A DNA stretch of 64,000 nucleotides from Rhodospirillaceae bacterium (GTDB taxonomy: Bacteria > Pseudomonadota > Alphaproteobacteria > Bin65): NCBI GenBank assembly GCA_011523655.1, contig WTGH01000060.1, positions 1 through 64,000 of the forward strand, given 5' to 3'. This document shows, piece by piece, positions 17,188 to 24,491 of the stretch. The notes below the pieces were generated by a model, which was not told the DNA's origin, did not search any database, and saw only the letters and a list, made by a program, of their open reading frames with translations. Both the position numbers and the translations under genes were made by a program. The number at the start of each line of letters is the position of its first letter. The stretch's first letter is position 1.

Positions 17188-18782
17188 GGCGGGGTGCCGA
17201 AATGCGGGACGGTGCGCAGGGCCGGCGGAATCGCCTCGTCCAGCCACGCCCTGACCGGCGCCAGCGCCGGGTGAGCGAGATCGGCCTCGAGCAGGCGCCA
17301 GACCCGCGGGATGTGCTGCAGATAGACCGGCTTGCCGTCGCGCGCCATGAGCCGGGTGAAGATGCCGATGATCTTGCAGTTGCGCTGGGCCGACAGCATC
17401 GCCGCCGCCGCCAGGAAATCCGCCCGGTCGAGCGCCGGAAACGCAGCGAGATAGCGCTCGACCATCGCGTCGCGCAGCGCCGGGCGGATGTCGCGTCGCG
17501 CGTCGGCGACCAGGGACACCAGGTCGTAGGCCGGCGAGCCGATCAGCGCGTCCTGGAAATCGAGCAGGCCGCAGGCCGCGACACCGGCCCGGCCCGGCAG
17601 TTCCATCAAATTGTCGACATGATAGTCGCGCAGGACGAGGGTGGGTGGCGCAGTCCCGGCGAGCGGATAGAGATCGCGCCAGACCGCCCGGTAATCCGCG
17701 GCGACCGCCGGCGATGTCGGCGCGCCGGCGACCGCGGGCAGGAACCAGTCGATCAGCAGGTCGGCCTCGCGCTGGAGCGCGTCCCCGTCGTAGGGCGGGA
17801 CCTCGACCGATGCGGCGCCGGGATGGCGGTGCAGCGCGATCAGCGTGTCGGTCGCAAGCCGGTACAGCGCGTCTTCGTCCGCGCCCTCGGCAAGCCGGCG
17901 GGTGAAAGTTGCGTCGCCGAAATCCTCGATAACGAGAAAGCCCTGCGCCGGGTCTTCGGCGTGAATCTCCGGGGCGCTGAAGCCCAGGCTACGCAGATGC
18001 CGGGCGACCCGCACGAAGGCCGCGGCATTCTCCCGGGTTGGCGGCGCATCCATCAGCAGGGCCGGGGACGGCCCGCCGGCGAGGCGGAAATAGCGCCGGA
18101 AGGATGCGTCGCCGGAAAGCGCCGTCATCCGCGCGTCGCGCCAGTCCGTGCCGGCGAGGAAAGCGCGGCGGGCCCGGTCGCGCGGTTCGGCTGCCGCAGC
18201 GCCGGCGCCGACCTTGGCCAGCCGGTCGAACACCGGCGCCAGCCGGCCCGGCCCTGCGCCCCCGCCGTCACCGGTGCGGTCTTCCACGGACAGGCGCCGC
18301 AGCTTCGGATCGCCGGTATGGTCGAGGCCGATGTCGATGCGCCGGTCCGGCAGCAGGTTGCCGGCGCGTTCCGGCCATTCGATCAGGCAGATGCCGCCGG
18401 CCAGTGCCTCCTCGAAGCCGATCTCCCACAGCTCCTCCTCCGAAACGATCCGGTACAGGTCGATATGCCAGACCGTGTCGGCGCCGAAGCTGTAGAGCTG
18501 GACGAGGGTGAAGGTCGGGCTCGGCACCTCCCCGGCCGTACCGCCCCTGCGCTGCGCATAGCTGCGGATGAAATGCCGGGCGAAGGTCGTCTTGCCGGCG
18601 CCGAGCGGGCCGGTGAGCGCGATCGTGTCGCCGCGCCCGGCGCAGGCCGCCAGCGTCTGCGCCAACGCCGCCAGTTCCTCTTCCGAAACGTCGACGGTAC
18701 ATCCGGAGACAGCGCCGCCCGGCCCGCCGCCCTCGGGGACGGGAACGCAGGGGAGCCGGGAAGTAAGCCGGTCGGTAGTCAC
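17184..18782 (-). CDS. TsaE-AmgK fusion: t6A-synthesis ATPase joined to anomeric sugar kinase-type phosphotransferase
   Basis: One 532-codon frame joins two usually separate proteins. Residues about 30-170 are TsaE, the ATPase of the tRNA threonylcarbamoyl (t6A) complex, with Walker A GPLGAGKTT (58-66), SPTFTLVQLY and the Trp-rich segment LIEWPERAGNLLP. Residues about 190-532 are an aminoglycoside-phosphotransferase-fold kinase of the AmgK type, with LVLRDYHVDNLM and LLDFQDALIGSPAYDL as catalytic and metal loops; AmgK phosphorylates MurNAc/GlcNAc at C1. Similar fusions are known in alphaproteobacteria. The GTG at 18782 is the only ATG, GTG or TTG that includes the whole TsaE domain. It has no Shine-Dalgarno and sits in the loop of a long hairpin. 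Confidence 0.88.
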   Translation of the reverse strand: MTTDRLTSRLPCVPVPEGGGPGGAVSGCTVDVSEEELAALAQTLAACAGRGDTIALTGPLGAGKTTFARHFIRSYAQRRGGTAGEVPSPTFTLVQLYSFGADTVWHIDLYRIVSEEELWEIGFEEALAGGICLIEWPERAGNLLPDRRIDIGLDHTGDPKLRRLSVEDRTGDGGGAGPGRLAPVFDRLAKVGAGAAAAEPRDRARRAFLAGTDWRDARMTALSGDASFRRYFRLAGGPSPALLMDAPPTRENAAAFVRVARHLRSLGFSAPEIHAEDPAQGFLVIEDFGDATFTRRLAEGADEDALYRLATDTLIALHRHPGAASVEVPPYDGDALQREADLLIDWFLPAVAGAPTSPAVAADYRAVWRDLYPLAGTAPPTLVLRDYHVDNLMELPGRAGVAACGLLDFQDALIGSPAYDLVSLVADARRDIRPALRDAMVERYLAAFPALDRADFLAAAAMLSAQRNCKIIGIFTRLMARDGKPVYLQHIPRVWRLLEADLAHPALAPVRAWLDEAIPPALRTVPHFGTPP

Positions 18783-18812
18783 GAAGCCGACGCTTACTGA
18801 AGCTGCGTTCCC
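18741..18812 (-). promoter_or_regulatory. long hairpin over the tsaE-amgK start codon
   Basis: Outer arms GGGAACGCAG (18741-18750) and CTGCGTTCCC (18803-18812) pair perfectly. Inside, AGTAAGC (18762-18768) pairs with GCTTACT (18792-18798), and GTCGG (18771-18775) with CCGAC (18787-18791). The 11-base apical loop (18776-18786) contains the GTG start codon. It may be a translational control hairpin or a palindromic repeat that has inserted over the 5' end of the gene. Confidence 0.6.
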
Positions 18813-18967
18813 CTGTCCACCCGCGCCCTGTCGTATTTCCGGATTTCCCTCGATCCGTTTCCATCTCCCGCCGGCGGTCTGATTCGACGCCCTCTCTTAA
18901 AGGCTCCTCTGCCAAGAGCCGTGAGCGGGAAACTGCAGAAATAGCGACACGTTCCCGCCTTCCCTTG

Positions 18968-18983
18968 GGATTGTTCTGCGAAA
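18968..18983 (-). repeat. 16-bp motif TTTCGCAGARNAATCC, copy 1
   Basis: Minus-strand copy reading TTTCGCAGAACAATCC. It is the inverted partner of copy 2 at 19162-19177; similarity continues outward into a CCCAAGGGA-like extension. Confidence 0.6.
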
Positions 18984-19031
18984 CGCCGCCCGGCGGGCAG
19001 CACAATCCTGCTCGCGCCTCCATCCTTGCCG

Positions 19032-19131
19032 CCCCGGACGCCCCGCAGGGGCGATCCGGGGACCAGAGCCGACCCGAAAGTCCTTTGCTTGTGACTCTGG
19101 TCCCCGGATCGTCGCTCCGCTCCGTCCGGGG
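19032..19131. repeat. 100-bp palindromic REP-like element
   Basis: Two 37-bp arms (19032-19068 and 19095-19131) are inverted copies. Both begin or end with CCCCGGACG, and the inner part GATCCGGGGACCAGAG is perfectly conserved; only the middle of the arms differs. A 26-bp spacer separates them. I recognise the style as dispersed intergenic palindromes common in alphaproteobacteria. Confidence 0.7.
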
Positions 19132-19161
19132 AAGCAATAGGGGGTGGCGTGCCAACGCCCT

Positions 19162-19177
19162 TTTCGCAGAGGAATCC
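19162..19177 (+). repeat. 16-bp motif TTTCGCAGARNAATCC, copy 2
   Basis: Plus-strand copy reading TTTCGCAGAGGAATCC, in inverted orientation to copy 1 across the palindromic element. Confidence 0.6.
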
Positions 19178-19206
19178 CTTGGGAGAAGGGGATTCGAGCG
19201 GTGCAA

Positions 19207-19249
19207 ACCGGTTACATGAGTAACAATCCAGACCGGTTACGCAGGTAAC
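19207..19249. repeat. two tandem GGTTAC...GTAAC units
   Basis: ACCGGTTAC followed by GTAAC occurs twice with a 25-bp period (first unit 19207-19224, second 19232-19249), 11 bp from the end of the radical SAM gene. Each unit is a small inverted repeat. The style recalls the ends of IS481-type elements, but no transposase fragment is present. Confidence 0.5.
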
Positions 19250-19260
19250 ATGTTTGAGGA

Positions 19261-20226
19261 TCAGCCCGAGCAGCTGCCGCCGCCGAGGACGCAGAAGCGC
19301 GCGCAGTGGGGATGGTTGAGCGGGACCGCGCCGGCCGCCTCGCCCAGCGAGTGCCCCATGACCAACCGTTCGTCGTAGGGCAGCAGCGTGCAGGGCATCA
19401 CGACCGGCCGGCTCTCGCCCTTGCGTTTGACGACCATGCGGGAGGAGGCGCACATCAGGCTGTCCGGATCGACGCCGAGAATATCCCAGCAGGCTTCGGT
19501 GATTTCCGGCACGTCCAGCGTTTCGTCCATCTCCGGGAACAGAAGCAGCGCGGCCGGATCGCTCGCGTCGATCCGGATAGTCTCCCGCTCGAACAGCCGG
19601 GCATAGCCGGCGCGCAGCTCGGCCTCGCTCTCCTTCCACATCGTCCGGCCGGCGGCGGTGACGGCGAAGCCATTGTCGGAGAGGAACTTGAGGCCGAGGA
19701 TCATCGGCGCCCAGGCCCGCGGCCCGCGCTCCAGCGCATGCAGGGCCTCGGCGTAATGGTCGATAGAAACGCGAAGCGTCAGGCGGCCGCCGAAGCGGTC
19801 GCGAAGTTCGGACAGCGCGTCGGCATGGCGCATCATGGGCCGCATGGCGTTGGTCAGGACCAGCGCCTCGTGCCCGGCGGCGAGGATGCGTTCGAGAATT
19901 TCCGCGATCTCCGGATTCATGAAGGGCTCGCCGCCGGTCAGCCCGACGGTGCCCACCGGCAGTCCCTCGCGCGCGATCTCGTCGAGATACTCGCCGATTT
20001 CCGCGGCCGTGAGGTAGCTCAGCCGGTCGTTGGCCGGGCTCGATTCGATATAGCAGCTGCCGCAGGCGAGGTTGCACAGGGTGCCGGTGTTGAACCACAG
20101 GGTCTCGAGCGCCCGCAGGCCGATCCGCGCGCGCGCCTGCCCGTCCGCCGTATGCAGCGGATCGCGGAATTTAGCGGTGTCGAGAGCGGGGCGGTCCTCG
20201 CGGAGCGCCGGGGCGGCGGGGGTCAT
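19261..20226 (-). CDS. radical SAM protein of unassigned function
   Basis: The 321-residue protein has the [4Fe-4S]/SAM triad C-x3-C-x2-C in TLCNLACGSCYIESSP (about residues 51-66), then GLTGGEPFMNPE, the glycine-rich SAM-binding turn. The C-terminal third has further cysteines: two near SLMCASSRM and VMPCTL, then HPHCARFCVLGGGSCSG at the extreme end. This suggests one or more auxiliary iron-sulfur clusters, as in SPASM or twitch domains. The substrate is unknown and no precursor peptide gene is visible. It stands alone on the minus strand, divergent from tRNA-Gly. There is no clear ribosome-binding site before the ATG. Confidence 0.88.
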   Translation of the reverse strand: MTPAAPALREDRPALDTAKFRDPLHTADGQARARIGLRALETLWFNTGTLCNLACGSCYIESSPANDRLSYLTAAEIGEYLDEIAREGLPVGTVGLTGGEPFMNPEIAEILERILAAGHEALVLTNAMRPMMRHADALSELRDRFGGRLTLRVSIDHYAEALHALERGPRAWAPMILGLKFLSDNGFAVTAAGRTMWKESEAELRAGYARLFERETIRIDASDPAALLLFPEMDETLDVPEITEACWDILGVDPDSLMCASSRMVVKRKGESRPVVMPCTLLPYDERLVMGHSLGEAAGAVPLNHPHCARFCVLGGGSCSG

Positions 20227-20325
20227 ACTGTACCATATAGGCGGTCGCGCCGCCGGTCATAGCCCCGCACCGGCGATCGCGCCTATTCAAAAGACCGTCA
20301 TGTCCGGAATCCCCGCACCTCCGCC

Positions 20326-20354
20326 TTGCCCGCCGGCGGTGCGGCGGCTAAACA
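20326..20354 (+). promoter_or_regulatory. possible promoter of tRNA-Gly
   Basis: TTGCCC (20326-20331) and TAAACA (20349-20354) are 17 bp apart, 65 bases before the tRNA. Agreement with consensus is moderate. Confidence 0.35.
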
Positions 20355-20418
20355 GGCCGGGTGCGGGCCGGGCAGGCGCATGGCGCGGCGGCCCGGCCGC
20401 AGGCGGCATGGAACTAGC

Positions 20419-20494
20419 GCGGGTGTAGCTCAGTCGGTAGAGCACGAGCTTCCCAAGCTCGGGGTCGCGGGTTCGAGCCCCGTCGCCCGCTCCA
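20419..20494 (+). tRNA. tRNA-Gly (anticodon CCC)
   Basis: The full cloverleaf can be drawn. Acceptor arms GCGGGTG and CGCCCGC pair with one G-T wobble; the D-arm contains GCTC...GAGC; the anticodon stem CGAGC/GCTCG encloses loop TTCCCAA with anticodon CCC at 20452-20454; the T-arm contains GGTTCGAGCCC. The CCA end is encoded. It reads GGG glycine codons, common in a G+C-rich genome. Confidence 0.97.
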
Positions 20495-20521
20495 GACGGA
20501 AAGGACGGGAGGCCCGCCTTT

Positions 20522-21013
20522 GTGACGGCGGGCAGAATGAGTATGTCATTGAAACGTGCGATGAAGGTCCGCGCCCCGGCCCTGGCGGCGATGCTCGTCG
20601 CGGCAGCCCTGCTGACCGGCGGGACGGCGAGCGCGGCGGAGAAGCTGTCGCCGCTCGGCGTCTGGCTCGGGATCAGCGATTCGGGCGAAAAGGGCCACGT
20701 CAAAATCTACGAATGCGGCGACAAGCTGTGCGGCACGCTGGTCTGGAGCAGCAAGCCGGACGCGCGCGACATCAACAATCCGGACGAATCCAAGCGCAGC
20801 AGGATCCTGATCGGCCAGGACATTCTCACCGGCCTGCAGCCGGACGGCGAGAATTTCTGGGACTATGGCAAGCTCTACGACGCGACCACGGGCAAGACCT
20901 GGAACTGCAACATCACGGTCCTGCCCGGCAACGACAAGCTGAAGATCCGCGGCTACTGGGGCATCTCGCTGTTCGGCCAGTCCCGGGTCTGGGACCGGGT
21001 CAAACAGGAATAG
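20522..21013 (+). CDS. DUF2147 domain-containing secreted protein
   Basis: Function is unknown for this family of small exported proteins. The protein has 163 codons from the GTG at 20522, which has GGGAGG 9 bases upstream; in-frame ATGs at 20537, 20543 and 20561 are alternatives. A signal peptide is clear (hydrophobic LAAMLVAAALLTGG then TASA|AE). The mature part shows the family pattern: G-V-W near its start, a C-G-D-K-L-C-G-T-L-V-W loop, and GYWGISLFGQSRVWDRV at the end. It follows tRNA-Gly by 27 bp and may share its transcript. Confidence 0.88.
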   Translation: MTAGRMSMSLKRAMKVRAPALAAMLVAAALLTGGTASAAEKLSPLGVWLGISDSGEKGHVKIYECGDKLCGTLVWSSKPDARDINNPDESKRSRILIGQDILTGLQPDGENFWDYGKLYDATTGKTWNCNITVLPGNDKLKIRGYWGISLFGQSRVWDRVKQE

Positions 21014-21085
21014 CCGCGGCATGAACCGGCGCGCGGCTGCAACGGTCCCGGCGAGGGCCCCATAGACGACCGCCCGACCGTCGCC

Positions 21086-21973
21086 GTGCTCAGCGCCGGC
21101 GATATGGGCCATGCGGTCGGCCGGGTGGCGCGCGACCGGGGCTGCCGCGTGCTCACCTGCGTCGCCGGGCGGAGCGACCGCACCCGCGCGCTGGCCGCCG
21201 CGGCCGGCATCGAGGACGGCGGCGATCTCGATTCGGTCGTCGGGGCCGCCGACATCGTCCTCTCCATCCTGCCGCCGGCCGAGGCCCCGGTGCTGGCGTG
21301 CGTGATCGCCGCCTGCCCGGTTTCCGCGAAGGACCGCCTGTTCGTCGACTGCAACGCGGTCGCGCCGGCGACGGCGCTGGCGATCGGCCGCACCGTCAGC
21401 GGCGCCGGATTTGCTTTCGTGGACGGCGGGATCGTGGGCCCGCCGCCGCTCTCCCGGCCCCCGGGCGAAAAAGTGGCGACGCGCCTCTATGTCAGCGGGC
21501 CGGAGGCCGGGCGCCTCGCCTTCCTGGAAGACGAGCGGCTCACGGTGCGCGACCTGGGGCCGGAGCCGGGCCGGGCCTCCGCCCTCAAGATGTGCTACGC
21601 CGCGCTCACCAAGGGCAGCTGGACCCTGTTCGCCGCGCTTTCGACCGCCGCGCACCGGCTCGGCGTCGCCGAAGCGCTCGACCGGGAGTTTTCGGAAAGC
21701 CAGGCCGCGGTGCGCGAGCGCCAGCGCGCGATGCTGCCGCGGCTGCCACTGGACGCCGGGCGCTGGATCGGCGAAATGGAGGAAATCGCCGCCACCCTCG
21801 ATGCCGCCGGCCTGCCCGACGGCTTCCACCGCGCCGCCGCCGAGATGTTCCGCCTGCTCGACGGCACGCCCTTCGCCGCCGAATCGCGCCAGGACTGGGA
21901 CCGGGACCGGACCCCGGAACAGACCGTCGCCGCGGTCTCGGACGTCATCGACGACCTCAAATCAGGCCCATGA
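21086..21973 (+). CDS. NAD(P)-binding 6-phosphogluconate dehydrogenase-like reductase with DUF1932 C-terminus
   Basis: Rossmann-type oxidoreductase. The 295 residues from GTG 21086 contain the dinucleotide turn SAGDMG, ADIVLSILPPAEA, FVDCNAVAP and FVDGGIVGPPP, then a helical DUF1932-like domain from about 180. The GTG leaves the first beta-strand truncated (MLSAGDMG) and has no ribosome-binding site. An in-frame ATA at 21062, preceded by GCGAGGG, would restore the strand as DDRPTVAVLSAGDMG. An in-frame stop at 21011 excludes earlier starts. Its stop overlaps the next gene (ATGA), so the two are probably co-expressed. The substrate is unknown. Confidence 0.82.
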   Translation: MLSAGDMGHAVGRVARDRGCRVLTCVAGRSDRTRALAAAAGIEDGGDLDSVVGAADIVLSILPPAEAPVLACVIAACPVSAKDRLFVDCNAVAPATALAIGRTVSGAGFAFVDGGIVGPPPLSRPPGEKVATRLYVSGPEAGRLAFLEDERLTVRDLGPEPGRASALKMCYAALTKGSWTLFAALSTAAHRLGVAEALDREFSESQAAVRERQRAMLPRLPLDAGRWIGEMEEIAATLDAAGLPDGFHRAAAEMFRLLDGTPFAAESRQDWDRDRTPEQTVAAVSDVIDDLKSGP

Positions 21974-23412
21974 CCGAATCCTCCCCTGCCGATCCGCTTC
22001 ACGTCGATATCTGCGTCATCGGCGCCGGGGCCGCCGGCCTGTCGGTCGCCGCCGGATGTGCCCAGCTCGGCGCGCGCACGGTACTGATCGAACGCGGCGC
22101 GATGGGCGGCGACTGCCTCAACACCGGCTGCGTGCCGTCGAAAGCGATGCTGGCCGCCGGCCACGCCGCGCAGATCGTGCGCACCGCCGGGCGCTTCGGC
22201 GTGACGGCATCGGCCCCCGAAGTCGATTTCGCCGCGGTCCATCGCCATGTCCACGGCGTCATTGCGGCGATCGCGCCGATCGATTCGGTCGAGCGCTTCC
22301 GGGCGCTGGGCGTGAACGTCATCCAGGGCTCGGCGCGCTTCACCGGACCGGACGCCCTCGACGTCGGCGGCCGGCGCATCACGGCAAAGCGCTTCGTCGT
22401 CGCCACAGGATCGAAGGCCGTCGCGCCGCCGGTGCCGGGGCTCGCAGAGGCGCCCTACCTCACCAACGAGACGGTCTTCGACCTTACCGAATGCCCCGAA
22501 CATCTGCTGGTCATGGGCGGCGGGCCGATCGGCTGCGAGCTGGCCCAGGCCCATCGCCGGCTCGGCGCGAAGGTCACCATCGTCGAAATGTTCAGCATCC
22601 TTGGCCGGGACGACCCCGAAGCGGCCGATGTCGTGCGCCGCCAGTTGAAGGCGGAAGGCATCGGGATCCTGGAAGGGACGCGGGCCGAACGGGTCGAGGC
22701 GCGGGACGGCGGCATCGCGCTCACCGTCAGCCGCGACGGCGAAGAGACGGTTCTGACCGGCTCGCATCTGCTGGTCGCCGCCGGGCGGGCACCGGTGGTC
22801 GACGGCCTGGACCTCGACAAGGCCGGCGTGAAGGTCGGCCGGGCCGGGGTCGAGGTCGATGCCGGCCTGCGCACGTCGAACAGGCGCATCTTCGCGGCCG
22901 GCGACGTCGCCGGCGGGCCGCAGTTCACCCATATCGCCGGCTATCACGCCGGGGTGCTGGTGCGCCGCCTGCTGTTCCGCATGGGCTGGGCCAAGGTCGA
23001 CTACCGGGCGCTGCCCTGGGTGACCTATACCGAACCGGAGCTGGCCCAGGCCGGGCTGACCGAGGCCCAGGCCGCCGGGAAGCACGGCCGGCTCTCGGTG
23101 CTGCGCTGGAGCTTCGCCGAGAACGACCGGGCCCAGGCCGAGCGCCGGACCGACGGGCACATGAAAGTGGTCGCGACGCCCAAGGGAAAAATCCTCGGCG
23201 CCACCATCGTCGGCGCCCATGCCGGCGAGCTGATCCATCCCTGGGTGCTGGCGATCCAGAACGATATCGGGATGGCGAAAATGTCCGGCTACATCGCGCC
23301 CTATCCGACCCTGGGCGAGATCGGCAAGCGCACCGCGTCGAGCTATTACACGCCGAAGCTGTTCAGCGAGCGCACCCGAAGGATCGTGCGGATGCTGCTG
23401 CGGTTGCCGTGA
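21970..23412 (+). CDS. FAD-dependent pyridine nucleotide-disulfide oxidoreductase (MerA/dihydrolipoamide dehydrogenase-like)
   Basis: 480-residue flavoprotein of the disulfide reductase class. It has the FAD loop ICVIGAGAAGLSVAAG (about 14-29), the redox pair in GGDCLNTGCVPSKAM (C-x4-C), the second dinucleotide loop VMGGGPIGCELAQ and the ATG-like FAVATG/GDVAGGP motifs. The C-terminal dimerisation domain reads APYPTLGE where dihydrolipoamide dehydrogenases have the catalytic HPT histidine; the His is replaced by Tyr, as in mercuric reductase, but the C-terminal Cys pair of MerA is absent. The substrate is therefore open. It is coupled to the upstream reductase. Confidence 0.87.
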   Translation: MTESSPADPLHVDICVIGAGAAGLSVAAGCAQLGARTVLIERGAMGGDCLNTGCVPSKAMLAAGHAAQIVRTAGRFGVTASAPEVDFAAVHRHVHGVIAAIAPIDSVERFRALGVNVIQGSARFTGPDALDVGGRRITAKRFVVATGSKAVAPPVPGLAEAPYLTNETVFDLTECPEHLLVMGGGPIGCELAQAHRRLGAKVTIVEMFSILGRDDPEAADVVRRQLKAEGIGILEGTRAERVEARDGGIALTVSRDGEETVLTGSHLLVAAGRAPVVDGLDLDKAGVKVGRAGVEVDAGLRTSNRRIFAAGDVAGGPQFTHIAGYHAGVLVRRLLFRMGWAKVDYRALPWVTYTEPELAQAGLTEAQAAGKHGRLSVLRWSFAENDRAQAERRTDGHMKVVATPKGKILGATIVGAHAGELIHPWVLAIQNDIGMAKMSGYIAPYPTLGEIGKRTASSYYTPKLFSERTRRIVRMLLRLP

Positions 23413-23432
23413 AGCGGCTGAAGGGGCGACTC

Positions 23433-24329
23433 CTATCCGGAGAACGTCCCGACCGGCGCGCCTTTCACGCCGGGGCTGAAGGCGAACAGGCCGCCAGCGA
23501 GGGGCTCGGCGGCCCGGGTGGCCTTGTCCATGCCGGCGGTGCCCGAGGTGACGACAAGGATATCGAGGTCCGGGCCGGCGAAGGCGCAGCTGGTCGGGCG
23601 GCTCACCGGCATGTCGACGACCCGGTCGACCGCGCCCTGCGGCGTGAAGCGGGCGATGCAGCCGCCGTCCCAGCGCGCGCTCCACAGGCAGCCTTCGGCA
23701 TCGACCGCCATGCCGTCCGGCCAGCCAGGCGCGAGGCCGGGCTCGACCGCGACAACCCGCGGGCCCAGCACGCCGCCGTCGGGCGGGCCGCAAGCCAAGT
23801 CGAAGGCGTAGCGGAAGATCGCGCCGGCCGGGCTGTCGGCGATGTAGAAGACCGACCCGTCCGGGCTCCAGCCCGGCCCGTTGGGTACGGTGAAGCCGTC
23901 GGCTATCCGGGCCACCGCGCCGTCCGGCCCGAGCCGGTAGAGCCGGCCGCCATCGCCCGTGTAGTTGCGCGGCATCGAGCCGGCCCAGAAGCGCCCGTCC
24001 GGCCCGCACTTGCCGTCGTTGAAATGGTAGTCCGGCCGCGCTTCCTCCGGCCAGCTGAGCGCACGGAACGCGCCGGTCTCCGGGTCGAGACGGCCGAAGC
24101 CGGAGGCCAGCGCCGCGACCAACCCGCCGCCGCGGCGCAGGCCGATGCTGTGGACCGGTTCGCCGACATCGACGGCCGCGGTCGCCCCGGCCGCAAGGCT
24201 ACGGCGATGCAGCCGCTTGCCGATACAGTCGATCCACCAGATGCAGCCGGCTTCGGCGTCCCAGACCGGCGATTCCCCCAGCCGCGCTTTCGCGTCGTGA
24301 AGGAGGTCGACTGAAATTCCTTCTGTCAT
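23433..24329 (-). CDS. SMP-30/gluconolactonase/LRE family protein
   Basis: Six-bladed beta-propeller lactone hydrolase family, which opens sugar-acid lactones with a divalent metal. The 298 residues from ATG 24329 contain LGESPVWDAEAG with the metal-ligand Glu, NDGKCGPDGRFWAGSM, NGPGWSPDG with the metal-binding Asn, and WPDGMAVDAEGCLWSA with the catalytic Asp. The frame is open upstream to 24422, but conservation begins at MTEGISVDLL. It is convergent with the flavoprotein gene and divergent from pemK. Confidence 0.9.
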   Translation of the reverse strand: MTEGISVDLLHDAKARLGESPVWDAEAGCIWWIDCIGKRLHRRSLAAGATAAVDVGEPVHSIGLRRGGGLVAALASGFGRLDPETGAFRALSWPEEARPDYHFNDGKCGPDGRFWAGSMPRNYTGDGGRLYRLGPDGAVARIADGFTVPNGPGWSPDGSVFYIADSPAGAIFRYAFDLACGPPDGGVLGPRVVAVEPGLAPGWPDGMAVDAEGCLWSARWDGGCIARFTPQGAVDRVVDMPVSRPTSCAFAGPDLDILVVTSGTAGMDKATRAAEPLAGGLFAFSPGVKGAPVGTFSG

Positions 24330-24491
24330 AGTGCGAATCCGTATCCATCTCCCCGGATGCGAAAGCTGGCCGCAAGAAATATCCGATTGACCCACCAGCC
24401 ACCCGAAGAATACTGTCGCCACTCCGGTGTAGGACTACGGCCCGTACCGATCAGTATACCACTGCTAAGATACATCAATTTTACTTGACTA

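Larger units (their letters stand above)
18783..19260. other. 478-bp gene-free, repeat-rich interval
   Basis: No credible coding sequence. From left to right it holds one arm of the hairpin above, an inverted pair of a 16-bp motif (18968-18983 and 19162-19177), between them a 100-bp palindromic element (19032-19131), and finally two GTTAC/GTAAC units next to the radical SAM stop. The nested symmetry suggests successive repeat insertion. Confidence 0.65.

Noticed and set aside
18965..19219. 84-codon frame across the palindromic element
   Set aside because: It is a translation of the repeat itself.
20419..20494. tRNA-Gly as an integration site
   Set aside because: No integrase and no repeated copy of the tRNA 3' end was found nearby; the same holds for tRNA-Ala at 49666.
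24330..24491. An antitoxin gene before the PemK-like gene
   Set aside because: No open frame of useful length with a start and ribosome-binding site on either strand.
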